A program made the translations under genes and the position numbers. A DNA stretch of 64,000 nt from Pseudomonas sp. UBA5706 (GTDB lineage Bacteria > Pseudomonadota > Gammaproteobacteria > Pseudomonadales > Pseudomonadaceae): positions 1-64,000 of the forward strand of contig NZ_DIHC01000031.1 of NCBI RefSeq assembly GCF_002419965.1, written 5' to 3'. Position 1 is the first letter of the stretch. Each line of letters begins with the position of its first letter. Below, piece by piece: positions 33,574 through 41,931 of this stretch. Below the pieces are notes generated by a model, which worked only from the letters and a program-made list of their open reading frames with translations, was not told the DNA's origin and did not search any database.

Positions 33574-34899
33574 TTACATGCCTGCGCCCCACTTCACCTT
33601 GATGCCGACCACGATGCTTTCGACGTGACGCGGGCCAAAGTCATGCTTGGCAATCACCCGCACGAGTGTCTGGTCACGCTGGAAGGTGCTGATCATGTTG
33701 CCGCTGGCATCCTTGTAGGAGGCCTCTTTGCTGAAATCGATGACCAGATCCATGTCCTCGCCAATCATGCAGTCAGCGAAGTTGACGAAATAGATTTCCG
33801 ACTCGTCGCCGTTTTCGCCCAGGTTGACCGGGATCTGGTTACTCAGGCCGACCTTGTAGCCTTTGAGCATGCCCTGCTCGATCTCCGGGTACGCCTTGTT
33901 GCCGTTGCCGTCACGCAGCGATTGCAACCAGCGAATGGTGCGCGGCGCCATCAGCCAGCCGCAGGACTTCATCTGCACGTTGGCCGTTTCGACGCGCAGC
34001 ATCATGCCGCCGAGGAACAGATCGATCTTTTCCAGCGTGAGGTTGGCAACATCAGGGGCAGTGACCAGATTCTGAGCCAGAGCCCAGTAACGTGCGCCCT
34101 TGGGCGCCAAGCCGTTATCACCGTCCGAGCGGATAAAATGCAGGTCTTCGGAAAGACCCATGCTGACGGTCAGATCATTGGCGACCAACTGATCCACGCG
34201 CTGGTTGACGCCCGACATCCGCAGCAGGTCGTTCGACACCGGCACCAGAGCAGCGGCCTTTTTTGCCGACAGCTTGGTATCGCCGAACGTCATGCCGGTC
34301 AGCGGGATGTCTTGCTCGGTACCGATGTAGGTCACCACCGTGTTGCCGGTGATACGCGGCATCGTGAGATTGCCGTTGTTCAGTGGTAGGCTGGTCACAC
34401 CCATGCTGCGCATGATCGAAGTCGGACGCAGCGCCTCGATCACTTCGGAGGCGAAATTCTCCGGGACCAGCACGCCGCCCGCGCCTGGCGTGACGGTGGA
34501 CAGCGCCATTTCGATATCGCCGCCATAGCCACCGGACTTTGCCAGTTGTGCGGCTTGGTGCTGATTGCCTTGGGCAGCCGCCAGCAGCCGGACCATCTGG
34601 GCCATCTTCGCGCCTGCAACCGGCTTGGCGCTGTATGGGCCTTCAATGCGTCCGGCAGGTGGGCTGGTAATACCCTGGGCACTTTCATTGAGCGGGACCG
34701 CTGTCGCTGCTGCCAGACGTTCGGCGGTTTCGGCACGGGCGAGCCGATCTGTCAGCGCGTTGAACTGGGCTTCCAGATCTGCGAACTGGGTTAGCTGTTC
34801 GGCAGTCAGTGCGCCGCCGCCCGTCTCGATCTTCGCCAGCGCCTGAATCGAGGCGTTCAGCGCGGCGCGTTCGCTTCGCAATTGAGTTACAAGGGACAT
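33574..34899 (-). CDS. HK97-type major capsid protein with fused scaffold domain
   Basis: A 441-residue capsid protein. The first 100 or so residues form a charged coiled coil (LRSERAALNASIQALAKIE ... DLEAQFNALTDRLARAETAERL), the delta-domain scaffold that is cut off during maturation. The HK97 fold follows (TPGAGGVLVPENFASEVIEALRPTSIMRSMG, then FTFGDTK-like strands and the C-terminal FQRDQTLVRVIAKHDFG). A protease gene lies immediately upstream in the operon. Confidence 0.93.
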   Translation of the reverse strand: MSLVTQLRSERAALNASIQALAKIETGGGALTAEQLTQFADLEAQFNALTDRLARAETAERLAAATAVPLNESAQGITSPPAGRIEGPYSAKPVAGAKMAQMVRLLAAAQGNQHQAAQLAKSGGYGGDIEMALSTVTPGAGGVLVPENFASEVIEALRPTSIMRSMGVTSLPLNNGNLTMPRITGNTVVTYIGTEQDIPLTGMTFGDTKLSAKKAAALVPVSNDLLRMSGVNQRVDQLVANDLTVSMGLSEDLHFIRSDGDNGLAPKGARYWALAQNLVTAPDVANLTLEKIDLFLGGMMLRVETANVQMKSCGWLMAPRTIRWLQSLRDGNGNKAYPEIEQGMLKGYKVGLSNQIPVNLGENGDESEIYFVNFADCMIGEDMDLVIDFSKEASYKDASGNMISTFQRDQTLVRVIAKHDFGPRHVESIVVGIKVKWGAGM

Positions 34900-34920
34900 G
34901 TTGCCTCCTGGGCATAAAAA

Positions 34921-34938
34921 AACCCGCCGAAGCGGGTT
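34921..34938 (-). terminator. Terminator-like hairpin before the capsid gene
   Basis: AACCCGC-CGAA-GCGGGTT followed on the minus strand by T5 or more, just before the AGGAGG ribosome site of the major capsid gene and after the protease gene. Confidence 0.75.
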
Positions 34939-34961
34939 GTTGGTAACTGCCGCGAACGCGG

Positions 34962-35912
34962 TCAGAGTCGTGCTTGAATGTTCATGGCCGATGCCCGAAG
35001 GCCGATCCGGCTGCCCTGTCGCTGCATCCGGCTCTGCGCCACAGCGCGAGACAGATCATCCACCGCGTCTTGCGGGCTTTGAAGGCGATCAGCCAGGCCC
35101 GCTGCAATGCCAGCCTTGCCGCGATACAACCCGGCCTCGGTTGCCCGGACGGCCTCGATGCTCAGCCCGCGATAGTCGGCCACTGCGCTGGTAAACAGCT
35201 GATAGCTTTCCTGCACCAGCTCCTCAAGAAAGCGCATTGACTGCTCCGTCAGTGGCTCGTTAGGACTGAGGTCGTTTTTATGCGCACCGGCGTAAACCGT
35301 GGTGACTTTCACCCCGGCGTTTTCCTGCTGTTTGGAGCGGTCCATGTGGCTGGCAATCACCCCGATGGAACCCACCCCGCTGGTCTGACTGACCACCAGT
35401 TCGCTGCAGGCTGAGCCGATCAGGTAGCCACCGCTGTAGGCCATGAAGTTGACGATGCCGGTGATGGGCTTGATCTGTGCCATGGCCCGAATGTCTGCCG
35501 CGAGTTCAAAAGCCCCCACCGCAGAACCGCCCGGCGTATCAATGTCCAGTACCACGCGCTCGACCATTGGGTCAGCGACCGCCTGGCGCAGCTGCTGCCG
35601 CAAGCCTTCGTAACTGGTCATGGTTTCGCAGGCATTGATGTGAGCACCGCGGCTGACCAGAAAGCCGTGCACGGGCAGCACTTGCACGCCGGTAGATTCG
35701 AGTGCAGCGCGCTCGCGCTCGGCCTGCATGTTGGCCCGATCATCCGCCTCGCCGTCATAGAACCCAAGGTTCGCGGCGCCGGAAGGAGCCAGGTTGATGA
35801 TGTTGAGGTTCATTGCCTGGTTCGCCCAGCGCACGCCCAGATCGAGCATGTCAGGGGTCAGCAGCAATGGTTGATTGAACAGCAGCCCGGACGCCCGGAG
35901 GTGATGTTTCAT
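34962..35912 (-). CDS. S49 family capsid maturation protease
   Basis: A 316-residue SppA/ClpP-like serine protease expected to remove the scaffold part of the capsid protein. ERVVLDIDTPGGSAVGAFELAADIR forms the oxyanion region, FMAYSGGYLIGSA carries the catalytic serine, and SQTSGVGSIGVIASHMD is the typical S49 segment. MKHHLRASG (35912) overlaps the portal stop by 4 bp and is chosen over a long upstream extension. Confidence 0.9.
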   Translation of the reverse strand: MKHHLRASGLLFNQPLLLTPDMLDLGVRWANQAMNLNIINLAPSGAANLGFYDGEADDRANMQAERERAALESTGVQVLPVHGFLVSRGAHINACETMTSYEGLRQQLRQAVADPMVERVVLDIDTPGGSAVGAFELAADIRAMAQIKPITGIVNFMAYSGGYLIGSACSELVVSQTSGVGSIGVIASHMDRSKQQENAGVKVTTVYAGAHKNDLSPNEPLTEQSMRFLEELVQESYQLFTSAVADYRGLSIEAVRATEAGLYRGKAGIAAGLADRLQSPQDAVDDLSRAVAQSRMQRQGSRIGLRASAMNIQARL

Positions 35913-37186
35913 TGTGCAAGCATCCTTTCGATATCGCGCTGTTGCAGCTCCAGCTGCGCCCGCACTTTTGGATCGTTGAGGTCGGGCTGTCCCTTGCCCG
36001 CGCCGACCATGTTCAGCGGCTGCAGGTAAACATCGCCGGCGACAACCGGGGGCATGTTCTCCAGCCGCCGGATGTCGTTGACCGACAGCCAGCCCCATTG
36101 CCGGCCAATGGCGTAAGACTCGTACCGGCTTTTCTGGTCGCCGCGCAGCAGGCCGGCCATGTTGAATTCGATGAAGTAATCGCGCCGGTCCTGCTCCAGC
36201 AGGAAGTCGCGCATCATCGATTGCTCATGACGCTTGACCCAAGGCAGCAGGCCGAACACCACGAACTGAATCAGCAACTGTTCGATCGTGTTGTAGTTGG
36301 CCTTGTCGAGGTCGTTGACCATCGGCAGCGGGATCTTGTAAATCCGCGCGCAGTCGACACCCGACAGCTTGAGGATGTCGACGATCTCGGCGTCTACGTT
36401 GGTCATTGATACCGGTTTGAAGGTCATGCCCTCCTGCAGCATGGCGACCTTCTTGGCGTTGTCCATGCCGCCGAACTTGTTACCCCACTGGTCCAGGACG
36501 CGATCAATCGATCCTTGGTCCTTGATCGACGGCGCTTCACGCGGGCGCTCGATCACACCCGATACGGTCACGCCGTTGGCAAACGACTTGCCGGTGTACT
36601 GCCGCACTGCCTGGGCCAGGCCGACCGCTTCAGCGTGCAGCATGATCGGCGACAGCCCTTCGTAGAAATTGTGGGACTGCCAACGCACATGGTGGACCAG
36701 CCGCATGGGCAAGCGATCTTCGAATGTGCCGACCTGGTAATACGGCAGCATATCGCCGCCCTTGTAGATCGTTACCTTGTCGTTATGGATCGGCCAGAGC
36801 GCAGCCACGTTGCCGTCGTCGCGTCGATCAATAAAGCTGTAGCTGTTGCCCCGCAGACCCGCCGCCATCTGGCTGCCTTCGCGATGCTCGTAAGGCGTCT
36901 GGAAAGCGTTCGGCTGATAGCGCAGCACGTCATACAGCGGATGGTTGATCGCCGCGTCCCGCTGACCGTTACCGGTACGGCGGTACAGCTCAAGCGGCAA
37001 CTGCGCGATGCTCTCGGCCAGCAGCGTGACGCAGTTCTGAATGATCGGCACGGCTAACGCTGATTCTGCCGTGACCGGCGAACCGGTGCTATTTCGTCCG
37101 GATCCGATGATGCTGCGCCAGACGCCGCCGCCGGGATTTGATACGGCAGTCTGGGTTGAGCCGCGTTGTTTGCTGAAGAACATCAA
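35909..37186 (-). CDS. HK97 family portal protein
   Basis: A 425-residue portal that forms the dodecameric DNA channel of the capsid. Family segments are VPIIQNCVTLLAESIAQLPLELYRR, PNAFQTPYEHREG and DNAKKVAMLQEGMTFKPVSMTN. The gene overlaps both neighbours by 4 bp, so terminase, small membrane gene, portal and protease are translationally coupled. Confidence 0.93.
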   Translation of the reverse strand: MMFFSKQRGSTQTAVSNPGGGVWRSIIGSGRNSTGSPVTAESALAVPIIQNCVTLLAESIAQLPLELYRRTGNGQRDAAINHPLYDVLRYQPNAFQTPYEHREGSQMAAGLRGNSYSFIDRRDDGNVAALWPIHNDKVTIYKGGDMLPYYQVGTFEDRLPMRLVHHVRWQSHNFYEGLSPIMLHAEAVGLAQAVRQYTGKSFANGVTVSGVIERPREAPSIKDQGSIDRVLDQWGNKFGGMDNAKKVAMLQEGMTFKPVSMTNVDAEIVDILKLSGVDCARIYKIPLPMVNDLDKANYNTIEQLLIQFVVFGLLPWVKRHEQSMMRDFLLEQDRRDYFIEFNMAGLLRGDQKSRYESYAIGRQWGWLSVNDIRRLENMPPVVAGDVYLQPLNMVGAGKGQPDLNDPKVRAQLELQQRDIERMLAQ

Positions 37187-37368
37187 CCACCCCCGTCATG
37201 CGCAGGGGCTGGACCGGCTGCTGCCTTGTCCGCAAGGTAGGACCACAGCAGCAAGCTGACACCGGCCACAATGAACGCCGTTGGCACGCTGAGCATCGCC
37301 ACGCCGGTAACAAGCAGGCCGAAGCCCGCCAGCCCGGCGAACCAGGCTAACAGTTCGAGAAATTTCAT
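37183..37368 (-). CDS. Small two-segment membrane protein
   Basis: A 61-residue protein with two hydrophobic helices (LLAWFAGLAGFGLLVTGVAML and TAFIVAGVSLLLWSYLA), overlapping terminase and portal by 4 bp each. Genes of this size are common at this place in HK97-like phages. The role is unknown; it might be a membrane modulator co-expressed with packaging genes. Confidence 0.65.
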   Translation of the reverse strand: MKFLELLAWFAGLAGFGLLVTGVAMLSVPTAFIVAGVSLLLWSYLADKAAAGPAPAHDGGG

Positions 37369-39197
37369 ATGCCTGCACCTTCGTCGTAGATTGATTTGCT
37401 GCTGCCTTCGATGGCCGTGCCGCTGATCCCGGTCGCCATCAACGCCGCAACGATGCCGTCAATGCGTCCGGTCGCCTTGGCCTTATCGGCTTTGCGGTTG
37501 TTGGCCGGGTCGCAGACGATCACAGCGTTGCCCGCGCACCAGGTCATCACCGGGTTGCCATCGTGGCGCAGTGTCTCGACATCCGGGATCTCGCTGATGA
37601 CCTCAAAGTCGTCAGAGCTCAGTTCGGTAAATTCGCCCTGGTCCGGCTCAGCGGCCCGCGCTGGCAGCCCGAGCAGCCTGCGTTCGAACTCATCCACCGC
37701 TGGCCCCATCTCCTTGAAGCCCTGACCGAACGGCACCATCTCCGGCAACTCAATGTCATGCTCGATCATCAGTTGCTTAAGGTCTTCGATCCGCCAACGG
37801 TCGTACCCGATCTTGCGTACGTCGAAGTACGCGCAGATGGTCTGCAGCCGTCGCAGTACGTGCAGCTTGCTGATGGCCCGACCGGGCGTGGTTTCCAGAT
37901 CGCCGTTCTTGATCCACAGCGCATACGGCACCTTGTCGCGTTTTTCGCGTTCTGCCAGGTCGTGGTCAGGAATCCAAAAGTAGGGCAGCAGGCGCCAGTG
38001 CGGGTCCGCTACCGTGGGGTAGAACAGCAGCACGAACGACGTCAGGTCGGTGGTGCTGGACAGGTCGAGACCCGCCACACAGGGTCGGTCACGCAGCAGT
38101 CGCATGCGCACCTTATCTTCTGCCTGGCTCCAGACCTCCCACGAAATCCAAGGCGACTCGGCCTGCGTCCACTGACAAAAGTTCAGGCGACGAATCACCG
38201 ACTCCTGCGCTGGCAGACCGCGTGCCGACTGGACCTGTTCGCGCAGATACTTGCGGCCAGGGATTCCGTCGGTTTGCCCTTCTGCAATGAAGTCGAGCGA
38301 CGGGTTCACCTTGGGCCAGCAGCTTTCATCCTTGAGCGGATCGTCGCCTTCATCCAGGGAGCAGATGAACGCGAAAAAGCTGTCATCATGCTCCTGGCCC
38401 GAGCAGATGCGAACACCCAATTCGTGGTACTGACCGCAGACGGTCTTCTTGTCCGATCCGCTGTTGGTGATCATCACCACCATCGCCTTGCGCCGGTTCT
38501 TGGTACCGGCCCGCATCATGTTCACGGTGGTCGCGTTCTTGTGTTCGTGCAGCTCGTCCAGCAGACCGATGTGCGGACGTGGGCCGGACTGGCCTTCGTC
38601 AGCACTGATCGGCTTGAAGAACGATTTTGTGTTCGGGTAGTAGAGGTTCCAGACCTTCTCGTTTCGACCCGACTGCACGACGCGGCTCGCCATGTGAGGC
38701 GACATGTTCACCATGCTGACTGCATCGCGGAACAGGATCATGGCCTGATCGTGCTTCGTCGCGGCAGCGTAGATTTCGGCGCGGTTTTCATCGTCTGCCG
38801 CCAGACCGTACAGACCGATGCCAGCCACAAGTGGGCTTTTCCCCGACCCTTTGCCTGTTTCGATATAGGCCAGCCGGAAGCGGCGATAGCCGTCTTCCGT
38901 CATCCAGCCGAAGAGGCAGCCCACAACGAAGGCTTGCCACGGCGCGAGGAAAAACGGCATCCCCTCATATTCGCCGCCATTGAGGCAAAGCACTTCCTCG
39001 AAAAATCCTATCGCCCGATCAGCGGCTTCCTGAACCCAGATCAACCCACGTTCCGGGCCGTGCTCGATGTCGCGCAGGTGTCGGGCGCATGCATTACGAA
39101 CATCCGGGCCTGCAACGATTTCACCCGCCAGGACGGCATGGGCGAAGGCCGCCACCCGGTCAACTGAAGTATCGAGCTGCGGCGTCTCGTTGCTCAT
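37365..39197 (-). CDS. Terminase large subunit
   Basis: The DNA-packaging ATPase and nuclease, 610 residues. Walker A is ETGKGSGKSPLVAG near residue 110 and Walker B is IGLLDELHEH. The C-terminal nuclease domain begins CVAGLDLSSTTDLTSF, where the Asp is a metal ligand. MSNETPQL is preferred as start because AAGGTGAG lies 10 bases before it, inside the end of the small-subunit gene. Confidence 0.93.
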   Translation of the reverse strand: MSNETPQLDTSVDRVAAFAHAVLAGEIVAGPDVRNACARHLRDIEHGPERGLIWVQEAADRAIGFFEEVLCLNGGEYEGMPFFLAPWQAFVVGCLFGWMTEDGYRRFRLAYIETGKGSGKSPLVAGIGLYGLAADDENRAEIYAAATKHDQAMILFRDAVSMVNMSPHMASRVVQSGRNEKVWNLYYPNTKSFFKPISADEGQSGPRPHIGLLDELHEHKNATTVNMMRAGTKNRRKAMVVMITNSGSDKKTVCGQYHELGVRICSGQEHDDSFFAFICSLDEGDDPLKDESCWPKVNPSLDFIAEGQTDGIPGRKYLREQVQSARGLPAQESVIRRLNFCQWTQAESPWISWEVWSQAEDKVRMRLLRDRPCVAGLDLSSTTDLTSFVLLFYPTVADPHWRLLPYFWIPDHDLAEREKRDKVPYALWIKNGDLETTPGRAISKLHVLRRLQTICAYFDVRKIGYDRWRIEDLKQLMIEHDIELPEMVPFGQGFKEMGPAVDEFERRLLGLPARAAEPDQGEFTELSSDDFEVISEIPDVETLRHDGNPVMTWCAGNAVIVCDPANNRKADKAKATGRIDGIVAALMATGISGTAIEGSSKSIYDEGAGI

Positions 39198-39693
39198 TGG
39201 GGAAAAGCTCACCTTGTGGCGCCGGGGCCGTTTTCAGATTGCGGCGGGCCATGGGCGAAAACCCGAACTGCGCGCCAGCGGCGTTCGCGCGTTTTTCGGC
39301 GTCGTTCGCCAACTGCCGCAGGACGTGCATTTGCTGCGCGCCAGTCTTGAAGGTCTGGATATCGCCGCCGAGATCGTCAGCGGAATCCGCGTTGCGCTTT
39401 GCGATCAGCCGCTGATAACGGAGCCAGTCCGCGTAAGCCTGGCAATACGTCGCCAGTGCCATCTGGTCCAGAGTGGAAATCAACCCCAGCGCCGTGAGGT
39501 CTGGAACCAGACGTTCCCATTCCGCGACCGCGTCGTCGCTGAGCACATCGGGCATCGGCGGCGCCGCCACTGGAACAGCCGGTGCCTTCACTTCGTTGAT
39601 CAGTTCATCGAAGCTCTTCTTGCTACGGTTGCCCTGCAAGATATGCACTGACGCGGGCTTGCCAGCGCGCCCGGAATTTCCATTTCCCGCCAT
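39160..39693 (-). CDS. Terminase small subunit, P27 family
   Basis: The DNA-recognition subunit for packaging, 177 residues. HILQGNRSKKSFDELINEV at the N terminus and LDQMALATYCQAYADWLRYQR with MHVLRQLANDAEKRANAAGAQFGFSPMARRNL are typical P27-family segments. P27 terminases generally work with cos-type phages and a nearby HNH protein, and both conditions hold here. Confidence 0.9.
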   Translation of the reverse strand: MAGNGNSGRAGKPASVHILQGNRSKKSFDELINEVKAPAVPVAAPPMPDVLSDDAVAEWERLVPDLTALGLISTLDQMALATYCQAYADWLRYQRLIAKRNADSADDLGGDIQTFKTGAQQMHVLRQLANDAEKRANAAGAQFGFSPMARRNLKTAPAPQGELFPNEQRDAAARYFS

Positions 39694-39859
39694 GTCTCAC
39701 CTCATAAATTCGATACCCCCCCCCTCCCATTTTTCCCGCATTTTGCGAACGAAGGGCGAGAGGCGGTCTAGTGTTGGATAGGTAGAAACTTTTTTGCCCC
39801 CCTCCCCATAGCTGTTTGCTATCGCACCAAATCGGTGCAGGAGGCGCGAATTTCCTAGC
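39694..39859. other. Candidate cos region
   Basis: A non-coding stretch between the HNH gene and the small terminase. It holds a C9 run (39716-39724), a second C-rich run near 39796-39808 and several T-runs. In HK97-like phages cos lies in this position. The exact cut cannot be inferred. Confidence 0.35.
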
Positions 39860-40222
39860 TCAGCCCCGATTCCAGTGATGGTTCGGGTCCAGAGGTCGCC
39901 CAGACTCATTGCAGCCAACCATTCGCCCGGATTTCTCCAGCCGCTGCTTGGTAGAGTCATGGCACAGCTTGCAGAGCGGCTGCCAATTGCTCTCATTCCA
40001 GAACAATTTCCACGCTGTCTTGATGCGTAAGGCATCGCCGCTCGCCTTGGCGTCTTTCAATCGGGGCGCAACCTTGTGGTCAACGATGACTGCCGCAACT
40101 GGACGTAGGTCGGTCGAGCACATGCAGCAGAGGGGATGTTCCCGAAGAAACGCATCGCGGGACTTCTGCCAGCGATAGCCATAACCGCGCGCGGCACTGC
40201 TGGTTCGATCTGGACTTGTCAT
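39860..40222 (-). CDS. HNH endonuclease (packaging-associated)
   Basis: A 120-residue HNH protein with the core PLCCMCSTDLRPVAAVIVDHKVAP and WQPLCKLCHDSTKQRLE, including two zinc-binding CxxC pairs. HNH proteins next to terminase genes are an established part of packaging in HK97-type phages, where they stimulate cos cutting. The start MTSPDRTSSAARGYGYRW overlaps the stop of the holin-like gene. Confidence 0.9.
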   Translation of the reverse strand: MTSPDRTSSAARGYGYRWQKSRDAFLREHPLCCMCSTDLRPVAAVIVDHKVAPRLKDAKASGDALRIKTAWKLFWNESNWQPLCKLCHDSTKQRLEKSGRMVGCNESGRPLDPNHHWNRG

Positions 40223-40512
40223 CAACTGATCTTCCAGACCCGAGCCAGGTTGCCGCCGCTCTGGTAAACAGAGCCAACGAACACGGCGAGTATTGCCACC
40301 AGCGGCCAGGACTGGGCTGGCATCACCAGCAGCCCTTTGGTGATGAACATCATTGCAGCGCCTGCATTCACCATGACCAACCACGCGAGGCAACTAATAT
40401 TGCGCCGAAAGCGCGTGCCTTTGCGGCGAAACGTAAACAGCCGCATGAACAGACCAAGGCACAGCCAGAACGTGGCCTGAGTGAGGATTGCGGGAATCAA
40501 CGGATTATCCAT
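40222..40512 (-). CDS. Putative holin, three membrane segments
   Basis: A 96-residue protein with three predicted membrane helices (IPAILTQATFWLCLGLFMRLF, ISCLAWLVMVNAGAAMMFITKG, SWPLVAILAVFVGSVYQSG). It resembles 3TM phage holins. It is far from the endolysin gene but first in the late operon, as is common in Pseudomonas phages. The start MDNPLIPA overlaps the upstream holin-like gene by 8 bp. Confidence 0.75.
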   Translation of the reverse strand: MDNPLIPAILTQATFWLCLGLFMRLFTFRRKGTRFRRNISCLAWLVMVNAGAAMMFITKGLLVMPAQSWPLVAILAVFVGSVYQSGGNLARVWKIS

Positions 40513-40873
40513 CCTGACCTCCAGGCTGTTCGGCGCCGAGCTTGCCCCGGCGCTTGATCGCAGCGAGTGCAACGGTCACCACCAGCACCGCCGCCCCGAA
40601 CGCTGCAGGCCCCGAATACTTGAAAGGCCGAATGCCCCATATCTCGAAGTCCACCAGGGCAGGCGCGAACAGATAGCCCATAACGAAGGACACCAGAAAG
40701 AAGACCCCGCGCTTCCAGACAGGCAACTCCTCGGTGGTCGTAAAGAACACCAAAGCGCCCGCTAGCGCCCCAACGGCAGCAAGGGTATCGACCCCCGTCA
40801 CAACACCGGCCAAACCGGCACCAGCTGCACCGGCCACTACGACAGAAGCGGTCGTGCTCGCTGGCTCGGCCAT
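40505..40873 (-). CDS. Putative phage holin, four membrane segments
   Basis: A 122-residue hydrophobic protein with an Ala/Gly-rich N-terminal part (VVVAGAAGAGLAGVVTGVDTLAAVGALAGALVFF), a middle helix (RGVFFLVSFVMGYLFAPAL) and a C-terminal helix. It fits the putative phage holin group seen in Pseudomonas prophages. Together with the next gene it may form a holin pair or a holin and antiholin. Confidence 0.7.
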   Translation of the reverse strand: MAEPASTTASVVVAGAAGAGLAGVVTGVDTLAAVGALAGALVFFTTTEELPVWKRGVFFLVSFVMGYLFAPALVDFEIWGIRPFKYSGPAAFGAAVLVVTVALAAIKRRGKLGAEQPGGQDG

Positions 40874-40915
40874 AGTCGTACTCCAATGCAGCTACCCAAC
40901 CGGGCGGAAAAAGAA

Positions 40916-40935
40916 AACCCCGCCGAAGCGGGGTT
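40916..40935 (-). terminator. Terminator-like hairpin before the holin genes
   Basis: AACCCCGC-CGAA-GCGGGGTT followed on the minus strand by TTTTCTTTTT. It lies at the head of the late operon, downstream of the Q-like gene, where a Q-type protein would act in a lambda-like scheme. Confidence 0.75.
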
Positions 40936-41045
40936 GATGACGGCCTGGGGTTGGCCGGGTAACGCTGCACAGCACTGTGCTCAATGGGCGATCAACCTAA
41001 GCGGTTCTCGCATATCGTGGTGACTTTTTACGCTGCTCCGGAAAG

Positions 41046-41122
41046 ACCGAAAAGAGCCTTTTTTCGGTACGACCAAATGTGACCAGAATGCGACCACGAT
41101 ACGACCACAATGCGACAACATG
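41046..41122 (-). promoter_or_regulatory. Phased GACCA repeats and hairpin in the late control region
   Basis: Five tandem copies of about CGACCANAATG (41070-41122) follow each other at 10, 11, 11 and 11 bp. Next to them is a hairpin ACCGAAAA / TTTTCGGT (41046-41068). The block lies between the Q-like gene and the late genes, so it may be a binding array for the late regulator. Confidence 0.5.
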
Positions 41123-41135
41123 CCCGGACGAACGG

Positions 41136-41603
41136 TCATTCAGCGCCTATCCGGGTGCTTGCTACGCGCAGGTGTGTGTTCTGCTGTTTTGCGGGGGGAT
41201 AGCCCCGATTGCTACCGCTGCGCATGGTGAGGATCAACAGCACCTGCTGATGAAGGCGCGCCACCCAGTTGCGGTAGGTTCGATCTGCACCTTCAGCAAT
41301 ACCGATCTCGCGCATCTGTTCGCGAACCGCCACTTGATGCACGTACCTGTATCGAGCCAGCTTCGCCAACGCTTGCCCTTTCTTACCATCACGATCCAGC
41401 TTGGCGACAGCCGCGTCGATTTCGCTGGACGCGTGGTCCATCCCAGCCCCACCGGAAATGATGCGGGAGCCTGGAACGCCACGCGGCGCGCAGCCCTTCC
41501 ATTGCATAATCGAACCCATCTGGCTGCCAATACCGGCGCCGAGGCCGTGCTGCCGATGCTGCTCTCCCCAATGCACCATCAGCTCGTCGATTTCCTTAAT
41601 CAT
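41136..41603 (-). CDS. Probable late-gene regulator, antitermination Q-like
   Basis: A 155-residue protein starting MIKEIDELMVHWGEQH, with segments GLGAGIGSQMGSIMQWKGCAPRG and ASSEIDAAVAKLDRDGKKGQALAKLARYRYVH. This resembles the small Q-like regulators of Pseudomonas and Burkholderia phages. Its position, last in the early operon and first before the late genes, supports the role. Sequence evidence alone is moderate. Confidence 0.55.
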   Translation of the reverse strand: MIKEIDELMVHWGEQHRQHGLGAGIGSQMGSIMQWKGCAPRGVPGSRIISGGAGMDHASSEIDAAVAKLDRDGKKGQALAKLARYRYVHQVAVREQMREIGIAEGADRTYRNWVARLHQQVLLILTMRSGSNRGYPPAKQQNTHLRVASTRIGAE

Positions 41604-41627
41604 CCCCAAATCCCCCTGCAAACCAAA

Positions 41628-41918
41628 CCCAACACAGAAAACAAGCAACCCAACACAAACCCAACACACAAAAAGTCTTTTAAATTCAGTCTATTGAACG
41701 ATGTTGTGTTGAGTGTGTTGGGTTTGTCGGCTTTTTCAGGTCTCGCATGGGAAAAATTTAGCTCCCGTGAATTGCTGAAAATAATCTGCGCACACACGCC
41801 CGCGCGCGCGTAAACCCAACACACCCAACACACTTGTCTACAGGCCACGGTTTCAGGGCGTCCAACCTGTGTCGAGTTACGAAAACCGACCCAACACACA
41901 CCTGACACACCCAACACA
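41628..41918. repeat. Iteron-like CCCAACACA cluster
   Basis: Seven direct copies of CCCAACACA start at 41628, 41649, 41660, 41815, 41824, 41890 and 41910, with one inverted copy at 41714-41722. They fill the non-coding gap behind the primase-helicase gene. The region also has an AT-rich middle (41680-41790) and an alternating GC stretch. A replication origin with iterons is the most likely reading. Confidence 0.6.
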
Positions 41919-41931
41919 CTTTCGAGGGTTC

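Noticed and set aside
41800..41815. Alternating GC run as a Z-DNA element
   Set aside because: It is short and lies within the iteron region; nothing independent supports a separate function.
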